Below, piece after piece: positions 1 to 10,282 of a stretch of DNA of 64,000 nucleotides. The stretch covers positions 1-64,000 of the forward strand of contig JAIWNE010000078.1 in the NCBI GenBank assembly GCA_025331445.1. Reading direction: 5' to 3'. The stretch's first letter is position 1, and every line of letters begins with the position of its first letter. This DNA comes from Blakeslea trispora. Taxonomy: Eukaryota; Mucoromycota; Mucoromycetes; Mucorales; Choanephoraceae. The notes beneath the pieces were generated by a model, which worked only from the letters and a program-made list of their open reading frames with translations, did not search any database and had not been told where the DNA came from. The position numbers and the translations under genes are program-made.

Positions 1-140
1 TTGGCCGCAACCTGAGACCAGGCACGAGGTGAAGAGGGTTTGGTAGCTGGTTGCCTGTGGTTTGAGTGTATGGTGGAAGCATCGGGTGTATGATCTAAGC
101 CACCCAATGGCCCAAAATTATCTTTATGTGAAAGAACCAT
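1..140 (-). CDS. Partial CDS running off the left edge, unknown (possibly retroelement ORF1-like)
   Basis: A reading frame opens at an ATG (140-138 on the minus strand) and stays open to the window edge, giving about 46 residues that end in PRAWSQVAA. It is rich in Pro, Ser, Thr, His and Asn. A short basic-Pro stretch followed by W-S-Q-V-A-A near the start of a low-complexity protein resembles the first ORF of LINE-like elements in fungi, but that is only an impression and no zinc knuckle or coiled coil is visible in the part present. It could equally be an ordinary low-complexity gene. Confidence 0.3.
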   Translation of the reverse strand, partial: MVLSHKDNFGPLGGLDHTPDASTIHSNHRQPATKPSSPRAWSQVAA

Positions 141-1115
141 GTTAGTTTCCTTTTTTAAAATTTATTTCGAATTCATGCACAAAAAATGTTCGAATATAAT
201 TGGCTTTTCAAATGTCTACGTAGGCATTTGACAAAACCTTGTTGCAAAACCTAGGTGCGTGGAACTTTAATCTTATGAAGGCAATACTCCAAATTTGAAA
301 TTTCAAAACAAAGTATATATAAAAAAAAAAAGGGACATGACCTCAAGTCTTTCAGAATCTATTGATATATTAGAGACTCAAGCTGGCGAGCTATCTTGGA
401 TCAATTATTGAAATAAAAAGTATATTTGCTCATACATCATATAGCTATATATTCAGCATGTAGAGGAAGGGGCTTACTACGGATTAGTCGACGCTTATCA
501 ATTAGTGCTCATCTTTTCTCTTGTGTGCTAAAGATGAGGAACTCTTTTTGTTTGTTTGTTGTGAGTAGCGTTATACCCTTCATACATCGTCAAACAAAGA
601 ATCAAGATACAGAGCAGGTATAGGACAGGCATCGAACCTGTTTTTGTACCAGAGAAACAATCTATACTTTCATTATTAAAGACTCTGATGGATTGTTAGG
701 GTGACACTCTTGCCATCAAAGTAAGAGCTATTTGGGTCATGATTTAACTCTTTATAAAGAAGAGACGGAGGAAACGGAAGAACAAAATAATAAAAGATAC
801 AATAGAGTAGAAAATTCTTTTAATTGCATTTAATAGTAAAGTAAGCAACACAATCAATAATTTTTTTAGAACTTTGAGTTGTAACGTAAACATATTTCCT
901 CATTGAACGATTACCTTCCAGTCTTCAAAGAAACGACCTATGTTTCCAAGCGAGCTGCATCAAACAAAAGCAAACAAGATAAAATGAGTGTCTTCTCCTT
1001 TCTCAACAGATTAAACTATGAGCCAAAAGGATTGAAAAGACATTAAAGCAGTGGGTGTAGCTAGAGGGGATGAAATGAGTGTTAATCTGATGATGAGACT
1101 AAAAGGAATATAAGC
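141..1115. other. Intergenic, no gene seen
   Basis: AT-rich flank of the large inverted repeat. No coding frame with splice support was found. A tRNA T-arm-like segment (minus strand, about 616-650, loop TTCGATG with a 5-bp stem) is present, but no complete tRNA can be folded around it. Confidence 0.5.
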
Positions 1116-1217
1116 TATGTATACGACCCTTGGGAGAGGCTGTCGCTGTAATGTCCACTTGCGTTGATGGGTTGCTCTACGCAATTGGCCTCTAGTCTAC
1201 TAGTGCGATAGCCAAAA

Positions 1218-1657
1218 TCAGAGGCAGTTGAGACCATTGGCTTTACGCCCTTTCTGGTAGTATTGTTCCTTTAGATCAAAGGCCTTGTTCATTTCATCGG
1301 TCCAAAAATCTTTCATAAAATCTATAATAAAATCCTGGCGTTCTAGCAGTACTCTACTCACAGACTGATCTAACGAGGTGTATATGGAGTCACAGAGTGG
1401 ATCATTGAACTTGTCAATATAGGCCGAGGCACTAGCTGGGTCGGCTAGTGCTGGAGAGATGAGGTGAACAATGGGTTGTCAACTAGGATGTGGAAGGTAT
1501 CCTCGTACTTTGTGCGATGAGAGTCCTTGAAACAAAACGGAGGGAGCATGTGTTGAGAAGAGACATTAAAATAAGAACGAGGGCTAGACAGGCACAGAAC
1601 TGTAGTTAACGCAATAAACTGAAACAGCCAGGATACCCCCAACTTAGGTGCGTACAC
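1218..1657 (-). pseudogene. Distal ORF pair of left arm, unknown, frame-split
   Basis: Mirror copy of the ORF pair at 8443-8882, described there. The first frame (1657 to 1445) ends in a stop. The second, overlapping frame (to the stop at 1218) encodes an acidic, aromatic-rich tail ending in GRKANGLNCL. I did not recognise the protein. The two frames overlap without an obvious intron, so it is either a frameshifted relic or a gene with an unrecognised splice. Confidence 0.4.
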
Positions 1658-1805
1658 TCGATTCTGCGAGTACCTGACTGAATCAGCTTAAGAAATAATA
1701 ACAAACTGAAACAGCCAGAACACCTTCAACTTAGGTGCGTGCACTCGATTATGCGAGTACCTGGCTGAATCAGCTTAATGAACAACAACAAACTGAAACA
1801 GCCAG
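1611..1805 (-). repeat. 87-bp tandem repeat, left-arm copy
   Basis: Reverse-complement copy of the repeat at 8295-8489: two full 87-bp units plus about 20 bases of a third. It lies between the nuclease-like gene and the distal ORF. Confidence 0.85.
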
Positions 1806-2145
1806 AGTACACTTGTAAATAAGAAATTCCTGGTACTTTCATTCCCCGCAAGAATGACTTTTTTTTAAGGTAGGCTTGTGAAAAAATAACAGGTTTCTCT
1901 ATGGACAAAGCGTGACTCAAACAACTTTATTTCTTTATCCTTGCATTGCATGGGTAGTTGTAAAAGAGATGCATTTCGAAAAGACATGTCTAGCTTTAGC
2001 CGACGCTCATTAAGAGCCATAGTTTACTTGATATGCCCAATCATTGATTTCAATTATTGACAGATCTCCTGCCTTGCAGCAGATTGGATAAATAAAGATG
2101 ACTATAATTTCTTTGATGTTACAAAAGTAACAGAAGAAAAAAAGT

Positions 2146-4139
2146 TTATTCAAAGTACTTTCTTCTTTTAACTGCTGTAAAGCAGGTCTGGGGGTAGGCA
2201 CCTGTGTCACTTCTTTTTGATGAATATGCAGCTTTTTTTGTACTTGCTGATATCTTCTCAAGATGTTGCTATAGTAGGAAAAAGAAACCATGTTAGTAAG
2301 CTAAGCGTTGTCAGCGCAGAGTCGAAGTTACCTTCCAAGCAATAAAAGTCAATATAGTGATGATGAAGTTATCATCCAACGCCTCCAAATCCTCAGGCAC
2401 ATAGAAACCATTGGCATCTCTGGCAATTGTGACACCATGTTTTTGCTCCAAAACAAAAAATACACCAGAAAGCCCTAGAGTATACGTTAGAAAAATAGGC
2501 GTCAAAGCAAATGGGCCATATTACCTTCCCAGTTGAAAGCAACAACTTGCTGTTCATCGCACACTTTTGTGCACTCAAAGAGGATCTGCTGGTTGAGTCT
2601 GAGATTCTTTGAGTGCTGGTAGTGGCATAGCTGTGGGCTTTTAACGGCCTTGAACTCACAGTAGGCAAGTTCTTGGCCTTTTGAATTCTTGATTATCATG
2701 TCGATCTTTCTTCCTGCTTTTGCTGCTGATTCAGATTTTGACATGGCAGAGCGAGAGGAACAGGTCATACTGTAATTGCTGTTGTTTCCGCCAGAGTAGT
2801 TATACTCGTTTAGAAAACATGGTTCCTTGGTGTTTAATGCAAGAGTCTCACCACTGATTACAAAGAAGAAGAAGAAGAAGAAGAAGAAGAAGAAGAAGAG
2901 AGAGAGGTTTAGGTGATGACAGTTTAAGCCACTTGAGAATACTTACGTCTTAGTGTACAGCTCTGTATCTCTCAGAAAAATGCTGACGACAGTGTTGACA
3001 CGTTCAACAAGTTCGGCCTCAGACTTCTTCGTGTTCTTGCTCCAATTGTCGAGGTTTTCTAGGCTATGAGAGATTTACTTAGCAAGCCGCATCTAAAATA
3101 ATAATTAAATACCTACATGTACTCAAACACCTGAAGTATTTGGTACTTGTTGCTGTCTTGCTTCTTTTGTCTCAGGAGTTTGGACTTCTCCAACAAAACA
3201 AAATCCAAGCCATCATAGATGTCTTGCTGTGATTTCTATGAATACGGGTTGAGTACATAGCAGAACTTAAAAAACATGCTTTACTACCTCAATCACCAAC
3301 TTGCACAGCTCTTCTGCTTCCTTTCTGTCTTCTTGATTCATTTCTTCTGTGATGTCAACAGCATCCGAGTTCAAGTCTTTCCAAAAGGCAGGATGAGTAA
3401 TGTATTTTCTGTATATGTCGAGATTGTCTGCTGACATATCAACTATATATAACAAGGACAGCCTATAGAATTTTGTTAATAGAGATGTCACTTGACGCTC
3501 CTTGGATACTTACTTCAACACATTCTTCTCGTCGTTAGTCAGATTCTTGTAATCTTCTAACATCTTCAAACTCATCTTGTCAAGCAATGTTTTTGCATTG
3601 CTGGTGGCCATAGTCTTGAATTCAGTGAAAGCAGCCTTATTCTTCTCCAAAAAGTCACCTGCAGACTTGTTCTCACACTACAGTGGTTGTTTGAGTAGGT
3701 TTTTCCTCTCATAAGAAATGACATACTTACAACAAAGTAGAAGTACTGGAACAAGCACTCACGGATGGCTGTTGAGGTTGTCTAATTTTGTCGATGACTA
3801 TTAATAAAAAGCAAACGACATGAGAGTCTGATGCTACATACCTTGTTGTACAAGAAAAAAGTCTCCCAGTCCTCAGCGGATGCATCGCTAACTGGTTGCT
3901 CGGTTTCTCCATAGGCTTTTCTGTAAGCATCACAGAAAAGCTTGACAAAATGCTTCTTCAAGTTGTCTAATTTGCTGAAGTTATGCTTCTCAAAGCGATC
4001 GATATGCTGGTACAGAAAGTCGGAAAGGCTGCAAGAGCGGTTTTCACGAACAAAAGAATCCAAATCTAAGCAGCATTAATGAGTCAGATTTTTAAAAGCC
4101 TTTGTATCTTTTAGGCTTACCAGAAGTCAAAGTAGACAT
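2146..4139 (-). CDS. Unknown ten-exon protein, possible PD-(D/E)XK nuclease fold (left palindrome copy)
   Basis: Mirror copy of the gene at 5930-7954, with the same ten-exon structure and, as far as the ORFs show, an identical 487-residue product. The exons are reflections of the right-arm exons (sum 10069 up to the microsatellite intron, 10100 beyond). The start ATG is at 4139 and the stop ends at 2146. Unlike the right copy, its upstream DNA is not the native promoter: 27 bp before the ATG the sequence enters the 4166-4494 fold-back, and no TATA box like the one at 5760 is found there. The reading frame is intact, but expression is doubtful. See the right copy for domain details. Confidence 0.7.
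2864..2899. repeat. AAG microsatellite in an intron, left arm
   Basis: About twelve AAG units inside the intron before the exon that carries the nuclease-like motif. The mirror tract at 7171-7236 is about eleven units longer. Neither affects coding frame. Confidence 0.9.
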
Positions 4140-4165
4140 ATCAGGGAAGATCAATAGAAAAAAGC

Positions 4166-4494
4166 AGAGAATAGAGAGCAGAGAATAAAAAGCAGAGAGT
4201 AAATAGCAGAGGATAAAAGAAAGAGAGTAAAGAGCAGAGAGTAAAGAACAGAGAGTAAAGAACAGAGAGTAAAGAACAGAGAGTAAAGGGAAGAGGCAAA
4301 AAAAAGGCATACCTCTATCATCTAGTATTCCAAAAACAATGTAGATACAAAAGCAAAACCGCCGGCCTTTCAACAACCTGACATTCTGTTTTGTTTGTGT
4401 AATACCAGATGATAGAGGTATGCCTTTTTTTTGCCTCTTCCCTTTACTCTCTGTTCTTTACTCTCTGCTCTTTATTCTCTGCTCTCTATTCTCT
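4166..4494. repeat. Nested fold-back (hairpin) at the inner end of the left arm
   Basis: The segment 4166-4329 pairs with 4401-4494 in inverted orientation around a loop of about 70 bases. The left half is longer because it contains extra copies of a 14-15 bp unit resembling CAGAGAGTAAAGAA (about 4170-4290). The hairpin interrupts the palindrome arm: GAGAAT precedes it, and the ten bases GTGGTATTTG that should follow GAGAAT, judging from the right arm, resume at 4495-4504 just after it. Confidence 0.9.
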
Positions 4495-5759
4495 GTGGTA
4501 TTTGAACATATTCATTTAGGAAGTCACTTAGAAGTCCGATTATATTAGAATGTGGAGGAGTGAACGATCGGAGCCAGAATCAATGAAGAAAAAGGTGAAG
4601 GGTTCAAACCCAGTCAGAAAACAAGTGTAGGAAACACAAAAGAGAGAAACAAGGAAGGTTGAGCAAACCAGAACAAACATAGTACCACAAAAAAAGGATA
4701 TAAAATAAGATAATTTTATAAATAACAAACAATAATTTGCTCTTTCCCTAATATTCTGAACACTTCTCAGGATTATTGAATTGCTGAATATCCATCTTAT
4801 AGTCAAGGAGAAATTAGAATATAGAATAATTAGTCAGTCACAAAGGTATTAAAATAATCAGGGTACACTGAGTTAGAATATTGATACAGATTTATAGAGG
4901 AAGAAGGAAATCTGTGATATTATGTAGGTTCTGGTGGTTTAATAGGAGTTTGAAATGAGCACCACGCTTTAGGTAGCGAACCAAAGAAGTGTTTAAGTGT
5001 AAAAGAAATGAAATAGAGACTTTGGCAAGTAATTGATGTTTATCTCTCAAGAGAATGAGTTCAATTAGATACTTATTATTTATTCGCAGAGTTACAACTA
5101 GTTCTCTTTTACAGAGTATTGATATAGCTTTGCGAGATAAATATGAGTCAAAGGTTAATTATCAAAATATGCTATGTTCCTTCGGACGAGGATTTGTAAT
5201 ATTTTAATATGAAAGAAAGTATGAAATTGATATAGATCTTTTACAAGAATGAGTTCAATATTCACTTTCTTATTAATGCCTTCAATCAATATGTTCCTTG
5301 TATAGGATAGGTTCAATTGACGGCTTTGGACTGTTACTTGAATGTGTTACTCAGAAATGAGAAGATTCTTATCAAATGTATGCCACTTAGTATATGGTTC
5401 ACGTGTAAGATTGTTATCCGTAGAGGAAGGTGTTCTCACAAATGATAAAAAGTAAAAGGAGAAAAGTAAAAGAAAATTAGAGTAAAAATAAAATAAGATA
5501 AAGGAATAAGTTCCTGACTGTTCTATGTGTGAGATCAAAGCTATCGTTTTATTTATAAAAAGATGTGGTATTTATACGAAAAGAAAAATAAAGAAAGTCA
5601 CAAAACGGGGAAAGAAAAAAGGTGGACGTTACAATTATGATATTTATATGAGATAAAGAAACATAAATATCCTAATATCACAGCTTTATATATCTAATGT
5701 TAATTGAACAATTACTATTTACTGAGAGGGTATTTTTTCAAAAAAAGCTGTGACTCAGT
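4495..5759. other. Palindrome spacer, no gene seen
   Basis: AT-rich spacer between the two arms. After GTGGTATTTG (4495-4504), the sequence does not match the right-arm upstream region. A stretch resembling a T-loop (GGGTTCAAACCC, about 4607-4618) is a short perfect palindrome, not part of a recognisable tRNA. No spliced coding sequence was found. Confidence 0.5.
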
Positions 5760-5767
5760 ATAAAAGA
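5760..5767 (+). promoter_or_regulatory. TATA box of the right-arm gene
   Basis: TATAAAAG lies 170 bp before the ATG at 5930 and is followed by a pyrimidine-rich leader. No equivalent exists in front of the left-arm gene copy. Confidence 0.55.
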
Positions 5768-5929
5768 GCCCATACAACAAGAACAGTTTTTTACAGTGTT
5801 AGACACTTTTTCTCTTCACCTAAATAAAGGCCTCAATTTTGTCTCGTTCAGTTTATAGTTAGCATTCATATCTATTAGCACTGAGACAAATACCACATTC
5901 TCTGCTTTTTTCTATTGATCTTCCCTGAT

Positions 5930-7954
5930 ATGTCTACTTTGACTTCTGGTAAGCCTAAAAGATACAAAGGCTTTTGAAAATCTGACTCATTAATGCTGCT
6001 TAGATTTGGATTCTTTTGTTCGTGAAAACCGCTCTTGCAGCCTTTCCGACTTTCTGTACCAGCATATCGATCGCTTTGAGAAGCATAACTTCAGCAAATT
6101 AGACAACTTGAAGAAGCATTTTGTCAAGCTTTTCTGTGATGCTTACAGAAAAGCCTATGGAGAAACCGAGCAACCAGTTAGCGATGCATCCGCTGAGGAC
6201 TGGGAGACTTTTTTCTTGTACAACAAGGTATGTAGCATCAGACTCTCATGTCGTTTGCTTTTTATTAATAGTCATCGACAAAATTAGACAACCTCAACAG
6301 CCATCCGTGAGTGCTTGTTCCAGTACTTCTACTTTGTTGTAAGTATGTCATTTCTTATGAGAGGAAAAACCTACTCAAACAACCACTGTAGTGTGAGAAC
6401 AAGTCTGCAGGTGACTTTTTGGAGAAGAATAAGGCTGCTTTCACTGAATTCAAGACTATGGCCACCAGCAATGCAAAAACATTGCTTGACAAGATGAGTT
6501 TGAAGATGTTAGAAGATTACAAGAATCTGACTAACGACGAGAAGAATGTGTTGAAGTAAGTATCCAAGGAGCGTCAAGTGACATCTCTATTAACAAAATT
6601 CTATAGGCTGTCCTTGTTATATATAGTTGATATGTCAGCAGACAATCTCGACATATACAGAAAATACATTACTCATCCTGCCTTTTGGAAAGACTTGAAC
6701 TCGGATGCTGTTGACATCACAGAAGAAATGAATCAAGAAGACAGAAAGGAAGCAGAAGAGCTGTGCAAGTTGGTGATTGAGGTAGTAAAGCATGTTTTTT
6801 AAGTTCTGCTATGTACTCAACCCGTATTCATAGAAATCACAGCAAGACATCTATGATGGCTTGGATTTTGTTTTGTTGGAGAAGTCCAAACTCCTGAGAC
6901 AAAAGAAGCAAGACAGCAACAAGTACCAAATACTTCAGGTGTTTGAGTACATGTAGGTATTTAATTATTATTTTAGATGCGGCTTGCTAAGTAAATCTCT
7001 CATAGCCTAGAAAACCTCGACAATTGGAGCAAGAACACGAAGAAGTCTGAGGCCGAACTTGTTGAACGTGTCAACACTGTCGTCAGCATTTTTCTGAGAG
7101 ATACAGAGCTGTACACTAAGACGTAAGTATTCTCAAGTGGCTTAAACTGTCATCACCTAAACCTCTCTCTTCTTCTTCTTCTTCTTCTTCTTCTTCTTCT
7201 TCTTCTTCTTCTTCTTCTTCTTCTTCTTCTTCTTCTTTGTAATCAGTGGTGAGACTCTTGCATTAAACACCAAGGAACCATGTTTTCTAAACGAGTATAA
7301 CTACTCTGGCGGAAACAACAGCAATTACAGTATGACCTGTTCCTCTCGCTCTGCCATGTCAAAATCTGAATCAGCAGCAAAAGCAGGAAGAAAGATCGAC
7401 ATGATAATCAAGAATTCAAAAGGCCAAGAACTTGCCTACTGTGAGTTCAAGGCCGTTAAAAGCCCACAGCTATGCCACTACCAGCACTCAAAGAATCTCA
7501 GACTCAACCAGCAGATCCTCTTTGAGTGCACAAAAGTGTGCGATGAACAGCAAGTTGTTGCTTTCAACTGGGAAGGTAATATGGCCCATTTGCTTTGACG
7601 CCTATTTTTCTAACGTATACTCTAGGGCTTTCTGGTGTATTTTTTGTTTTGGAGCAAAAACATGGTGTCACAATTGCCAGAGATGCCAATGGTTTCTATG
7701 TGCCTGAGGATTTGGAGGCGTTGGATGATAACTTCATCATCACTATATTGACTTTTATTGCTTGGAAGGTAACTTCGACTCTGCGCTGACAACGCTTAGC
7801 TTACTAACATGGTTTCTTTTTCCTACTATAGCAACATCTTGAGAAGATATCAGCAAGTACAAAAAAAGCTGCATATTCATCAAAAAGAAGTGACACAGGT
7901 GCCTACCCCCAGACCTGCTTTACAGCAGTTAAAAGAAGAAAGTACTTTGAATAA
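5930..7954 (+). CDS. Unknown ten-exon protein, possible PD-(D/E)XK nuclease fold (right palindrome copy)
   Basis: Exons 5930-5948, 6004-6227, 6288-6338, 6392-6555, 6607-6781, 6834-6952, 7006-7122, 7247-7575, 7626-7768 and 7832-7954 join in frame to 487 residues. All introns are GT-AG and short, except the one with the CTT microsatellite. The first 290 residues are helical, charged and without recognisable domains. Exon 8 contains G-R-K-I-D341-M-I-I followed by Y-C-E356-F-K358, the spacing of a D...ExK catalytic core of PD-(D/E)XK nucleases; that is a motif reading only. The tail is Lys/Ser-rich. I recall lineage-specific multi-copy families of this look in Mucoromycota but cannot name one. 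A TATA box at 5760 and an intact frame suggest this copy can be expressed. It could also be a cargo gene of a mobile unit. Confidence 0.7.
7171..7236. repeat. CTT microsatellite in an intron, right arm
   Basis: About 22 CTT units in the intron 7123-7246. It is the main length difference between the arms, compared with about twelve units at 2864-2899. Confidence 0.9.
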
Positions 7955-8294
7955 ACTTTTTTTCTTCTGTTACTTTTGTAACATCAAAGAAATTATAGTC
8001 ATCTTTATTTATCCAATCTGCTGCAAGGCAGGAGATCTGTCAATAATTGAAATCAATGATTGGGCATATCAAGTAAACTATGGCTCTTAATGAGCGTCGG
8101 CTAAAGCTAGACATGTCTTTTCGAAATGCATCTCTTTTACAACTACCCATGCAATGCAAGGATAAAGAAATAAAGTTGTTTGAGTCACGCTTTGTCCATA
8201 GAGAAACCTGTTATTTTTTCACAAGCCTACCTTAAAAAAAAGTCATTCTTGCGGGGAATGAAAGTACCAGGAATTTCTTATTTACAAGTGTACT

Positions 8295-8489
8295 CTGGCT
8301 GTTTCAGTTTGTTGTTGTTCATTAAGCTGATTCAGCCAGGTACTCGCATAATCGAGTGCACGCACCTAAGTTGAAGGTGTTCTGGCTGTTTCAGTTTGTT
8401 ATTATTTCTTAAGCTGATTCAGTCAGGTACTCGCAGAATCGAGTGTACGCACCTAAGTTGGGGGTATCCTGGCTGTTTCAGTTTATTGC
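8295..8489 (+). repeat. 87-bp tandem repeat, right-arm copy
   Basis: Units start at 8295 and 8382 and a partial third at 8469, each opening with CTGGCTGTTTCAGTTT. The period of 87 is divisible by three. Each unit holds a small inverted repeat, ACTCG...CGAGT. The two full units differ by roughly a dozen substitutions, so the tandem duplication is older than the palindrome, whose arms are nearly identical. Confidence 0.85.
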
Positions 8490-8882
8490 GTTAACTACAG
8501 TTCTGTGCCTGTCTAGCCCTCGTTCTTATTTTAATGTCTCTTCTCAACACATGCTCCCTCCGTTTTGTTTCAAGGACTCTCATCGCACAAAGTACGAGGA
8601 TACCTTCCACATCCTAGTTGACAACCCATTGTTCACCTCATCTCTCCAGCACTAGCCGACCCAGCTAGTGCCTCGGCCTATATTGACAAGTTCAATGATC
8701 CACTCTGTGACTCCATATACACCTCGTTAGATCAGTCTGTGAGTAGAGTACTGCTAGAACGCCAGGATTTTATTATAGATTTTATGAAAGATTTTTGGAC
8801 CGATGAAATGAACAAGGCCTTTGATCTAAAGGAACAATACTACCAGAAAGGGCGTAAAGCCAATGGTCTCAACTGCCTCTGA
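8443..8882 (+). pseudogene. Distal ORF pair, unknown, frame-split
   Basis: A frame from 8443 to 8655 (70 codons) overlaps a second frame, open from about 8620, that runs to the TGA at 8880-8882. The second encodes a protein-like tail rich in Asp, Phe and Tyr (DFMKDFWTDEMNKAF, then GRKANGLNCL). The two read like consecutive pieces of one protein separated by a frame change. No convincing GT-AG pair was found between them. It starts inside the 87-bp repeat array. I do not recognise the family. The copy at 1218-1657 has the same break, so the break predates the palindrome. Confidence 0.4.
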
Positions 8883-8984
8883 TTTTGGCTATCGCACTAG
8901 TAGACTAGAGGCCAATTGCGTAGAGCAACCCATCAACGCAAGTGGACATTACAGCGACAGCCTCTCCCAAGGGTCGTATACATA

Positions 8985-9577
8985 CTTTTGCCATTTGAAT
9001 TCATTTAATACATCGCATTAGTTTTCACCTATTGGACACTATAGACTCTAATAAAGCAAAGGAATAGAGGGTGCATTTTGAGATAAAAGGATGCCTGGGC
9101 AAACAGTTTTTTTTTCTAATACTTTGATTGGTGCTCGATCTGTATCCATAGACCTTCATCATACCTTATAGGTCATTCTTGTGCTTATCAAAGAAACATG
9201 CGCAGAAAATAGCTGTTGGTTAATTTTTTTCTGGAATGGAGTAATCTATCTGCAAGGTGTTATCAGCAATAACGTAAGAGTGGCCCAACAATTGAAGACC
9301 AAAGGGTAAAGGTGGCTCCCACCAACTGTTTTTTTTTCTTTTACAATCTCATTTTCAATATCTTGAATGCTACTTGATCAACTCAACTGGTTTGAAGCTC
9401 ATCTTTCTGTATGTATTTTTTGAATTTAATCGAGAAGCCTAGTTGTCAGTCAAGAATTCAAATAGGTATGTTTTAGCTTATGTTCTCTTGAGCTCTGTCA
9501 AGCAATTTTAATGTGTGTGTGTGTGCAAAGAAAAGAAAGATGATTAAAGACGAAAACTTTAGAAACAAACAATACTA
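8985..9577. other. Intergenic, no gene seen
   Basis: Right flank of the palindrome. It contains a short TG run near 9513-9524 and several poly-T runs. No coding or RNA gene was found. Confidence 0.5.
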
Positions 9578-10001
9578 TCAATAGCAGCAATTTATGCTCA
9601 TATCTCCTGTCATTGCTTCAATTGTAAAGTGCACATACGCCTGAATAAAGAGTCTATCTAAAACTGCATCCTCCCTCTCTCTCATTGTGCAGAAATAGTT
9701 TATCAACAAATCAACTAGGTCCTTTGTCGCTTTAAAGTAGCGCTTCAAGAACATTTTGTAACTCGAATTCCATCCAGACTGGATTGATCTGATTGGTTCA
9801 ATAAGCGTAAAAATTCATCTACAAAAAAAACTGTGTCAGGAATATGACGTTAGTCTTTTTCTCTTTTTTTTTTCTCTCTCTTTTTCTTTTTTTTTTTACA
9901 CCGAAAACAACTTGATGGTTGATCCAGGCTGATGTTTTGATAGAATACAAAGGTAATTCACTAAATGAAAGCGGTAACCTATATGTGTTGTTCTCACATA
10001 A
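9578..10001 (-). pseudogene. Degenerate two-exon gene fragment, unknown
   Basis: On the minus strand, an open stretch 10001-9902 is followed by a GT-AG intron (9901-9819) and joins in frame to 9818. It reads ...INHQVVF|DEFLRLLNQSDQSS... and then meets a stop just after a run of four A (minus strand, 9757-9754). One extra A there would restore a frame that continues MFLKRYFKATKDLVDLL to a stop at 9578. The two parts look like one helical, charged protein split by a single-base indel. No start codon was found upstream of 10001. It lies in the 5' region of the PRL phosphatase, in divergent orientation. Confidence 0.45.
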
Positions 10002-10282
10002 CTATAGCAATTCCCTTATAATTCCTCATACTCATACACGCACACACTTACACATACATATATAATAGTAAGTTGCTAGATTTATTTATGTAGCAAATTG
10101 ACTCATTTTTCTGTGACCAGATAGATTCCTCTCACCAATTAAAACAACACATATACTTAGATACCTTTTTTTTTTCTATCGCTTCATACATATTCTAATT
10201 AACTTTCAAAAACAAAAAAAAAGGTATAATCAGAAAGGAGAATAAATACAATGAGAATATTAATTTCTTGTTCTCATTAGCA

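Larger units (their letters stand above)
1116..4172 (-). repeat. Left arm of a giant inverted repeat (palindrome)
   Basis: The sequence is the reverse complement of 5897-8984. Paired positions sum to 10069 in the inner part and 10100 in the outer part; the 31-nt shift lies inside one intronic AAG/CTT microsatellite. Every ORF seen in one arm recurs with the same protein sequence in the other. The only substitution I noticed is at 4093 (T here, C expected from 5976). The outer boundary is abrupt: 1115 and 8985 no longer pair. No target-site duplication was seen outside the arms. Confidence 0.95.
5897..8984 (+). repeat. Right arm of the giant inverted repeat
   Basis: Mirror copy of 1116-4172. 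It carries the same gene in outward (plus) orientation, the 87-bp tandem repeat and the distal ORF. The arm is longer than the left by 31 nt: about eleven extra CTT units at 7171-7236, minus a 2-nt difference in the adjoining CT run. Homology stops at 8984 on the outer side and at 5897 on the inner side, where the left copy has been interrupted by another fold-back. Confidence 0.95.

Noticed and set aside
616..700. tRNA gene on the minus strand
   Set aside because: A good T-arm (TTCGATG loop) and a short GTATAG/CTATAC pairing exist, but there is no D-arm and the segment is about 50 nt, so no standard cloverleaf can be drawn.
1116..8984. Palindrome as a simple long-read fold-back artefact
   Set aside because: A nested hairpin on one side only, different microsatellite lengths, one substitution and a 1.7-kb non-symmetric spacer argue for a real structure, though raw reads would be needed to be sure.
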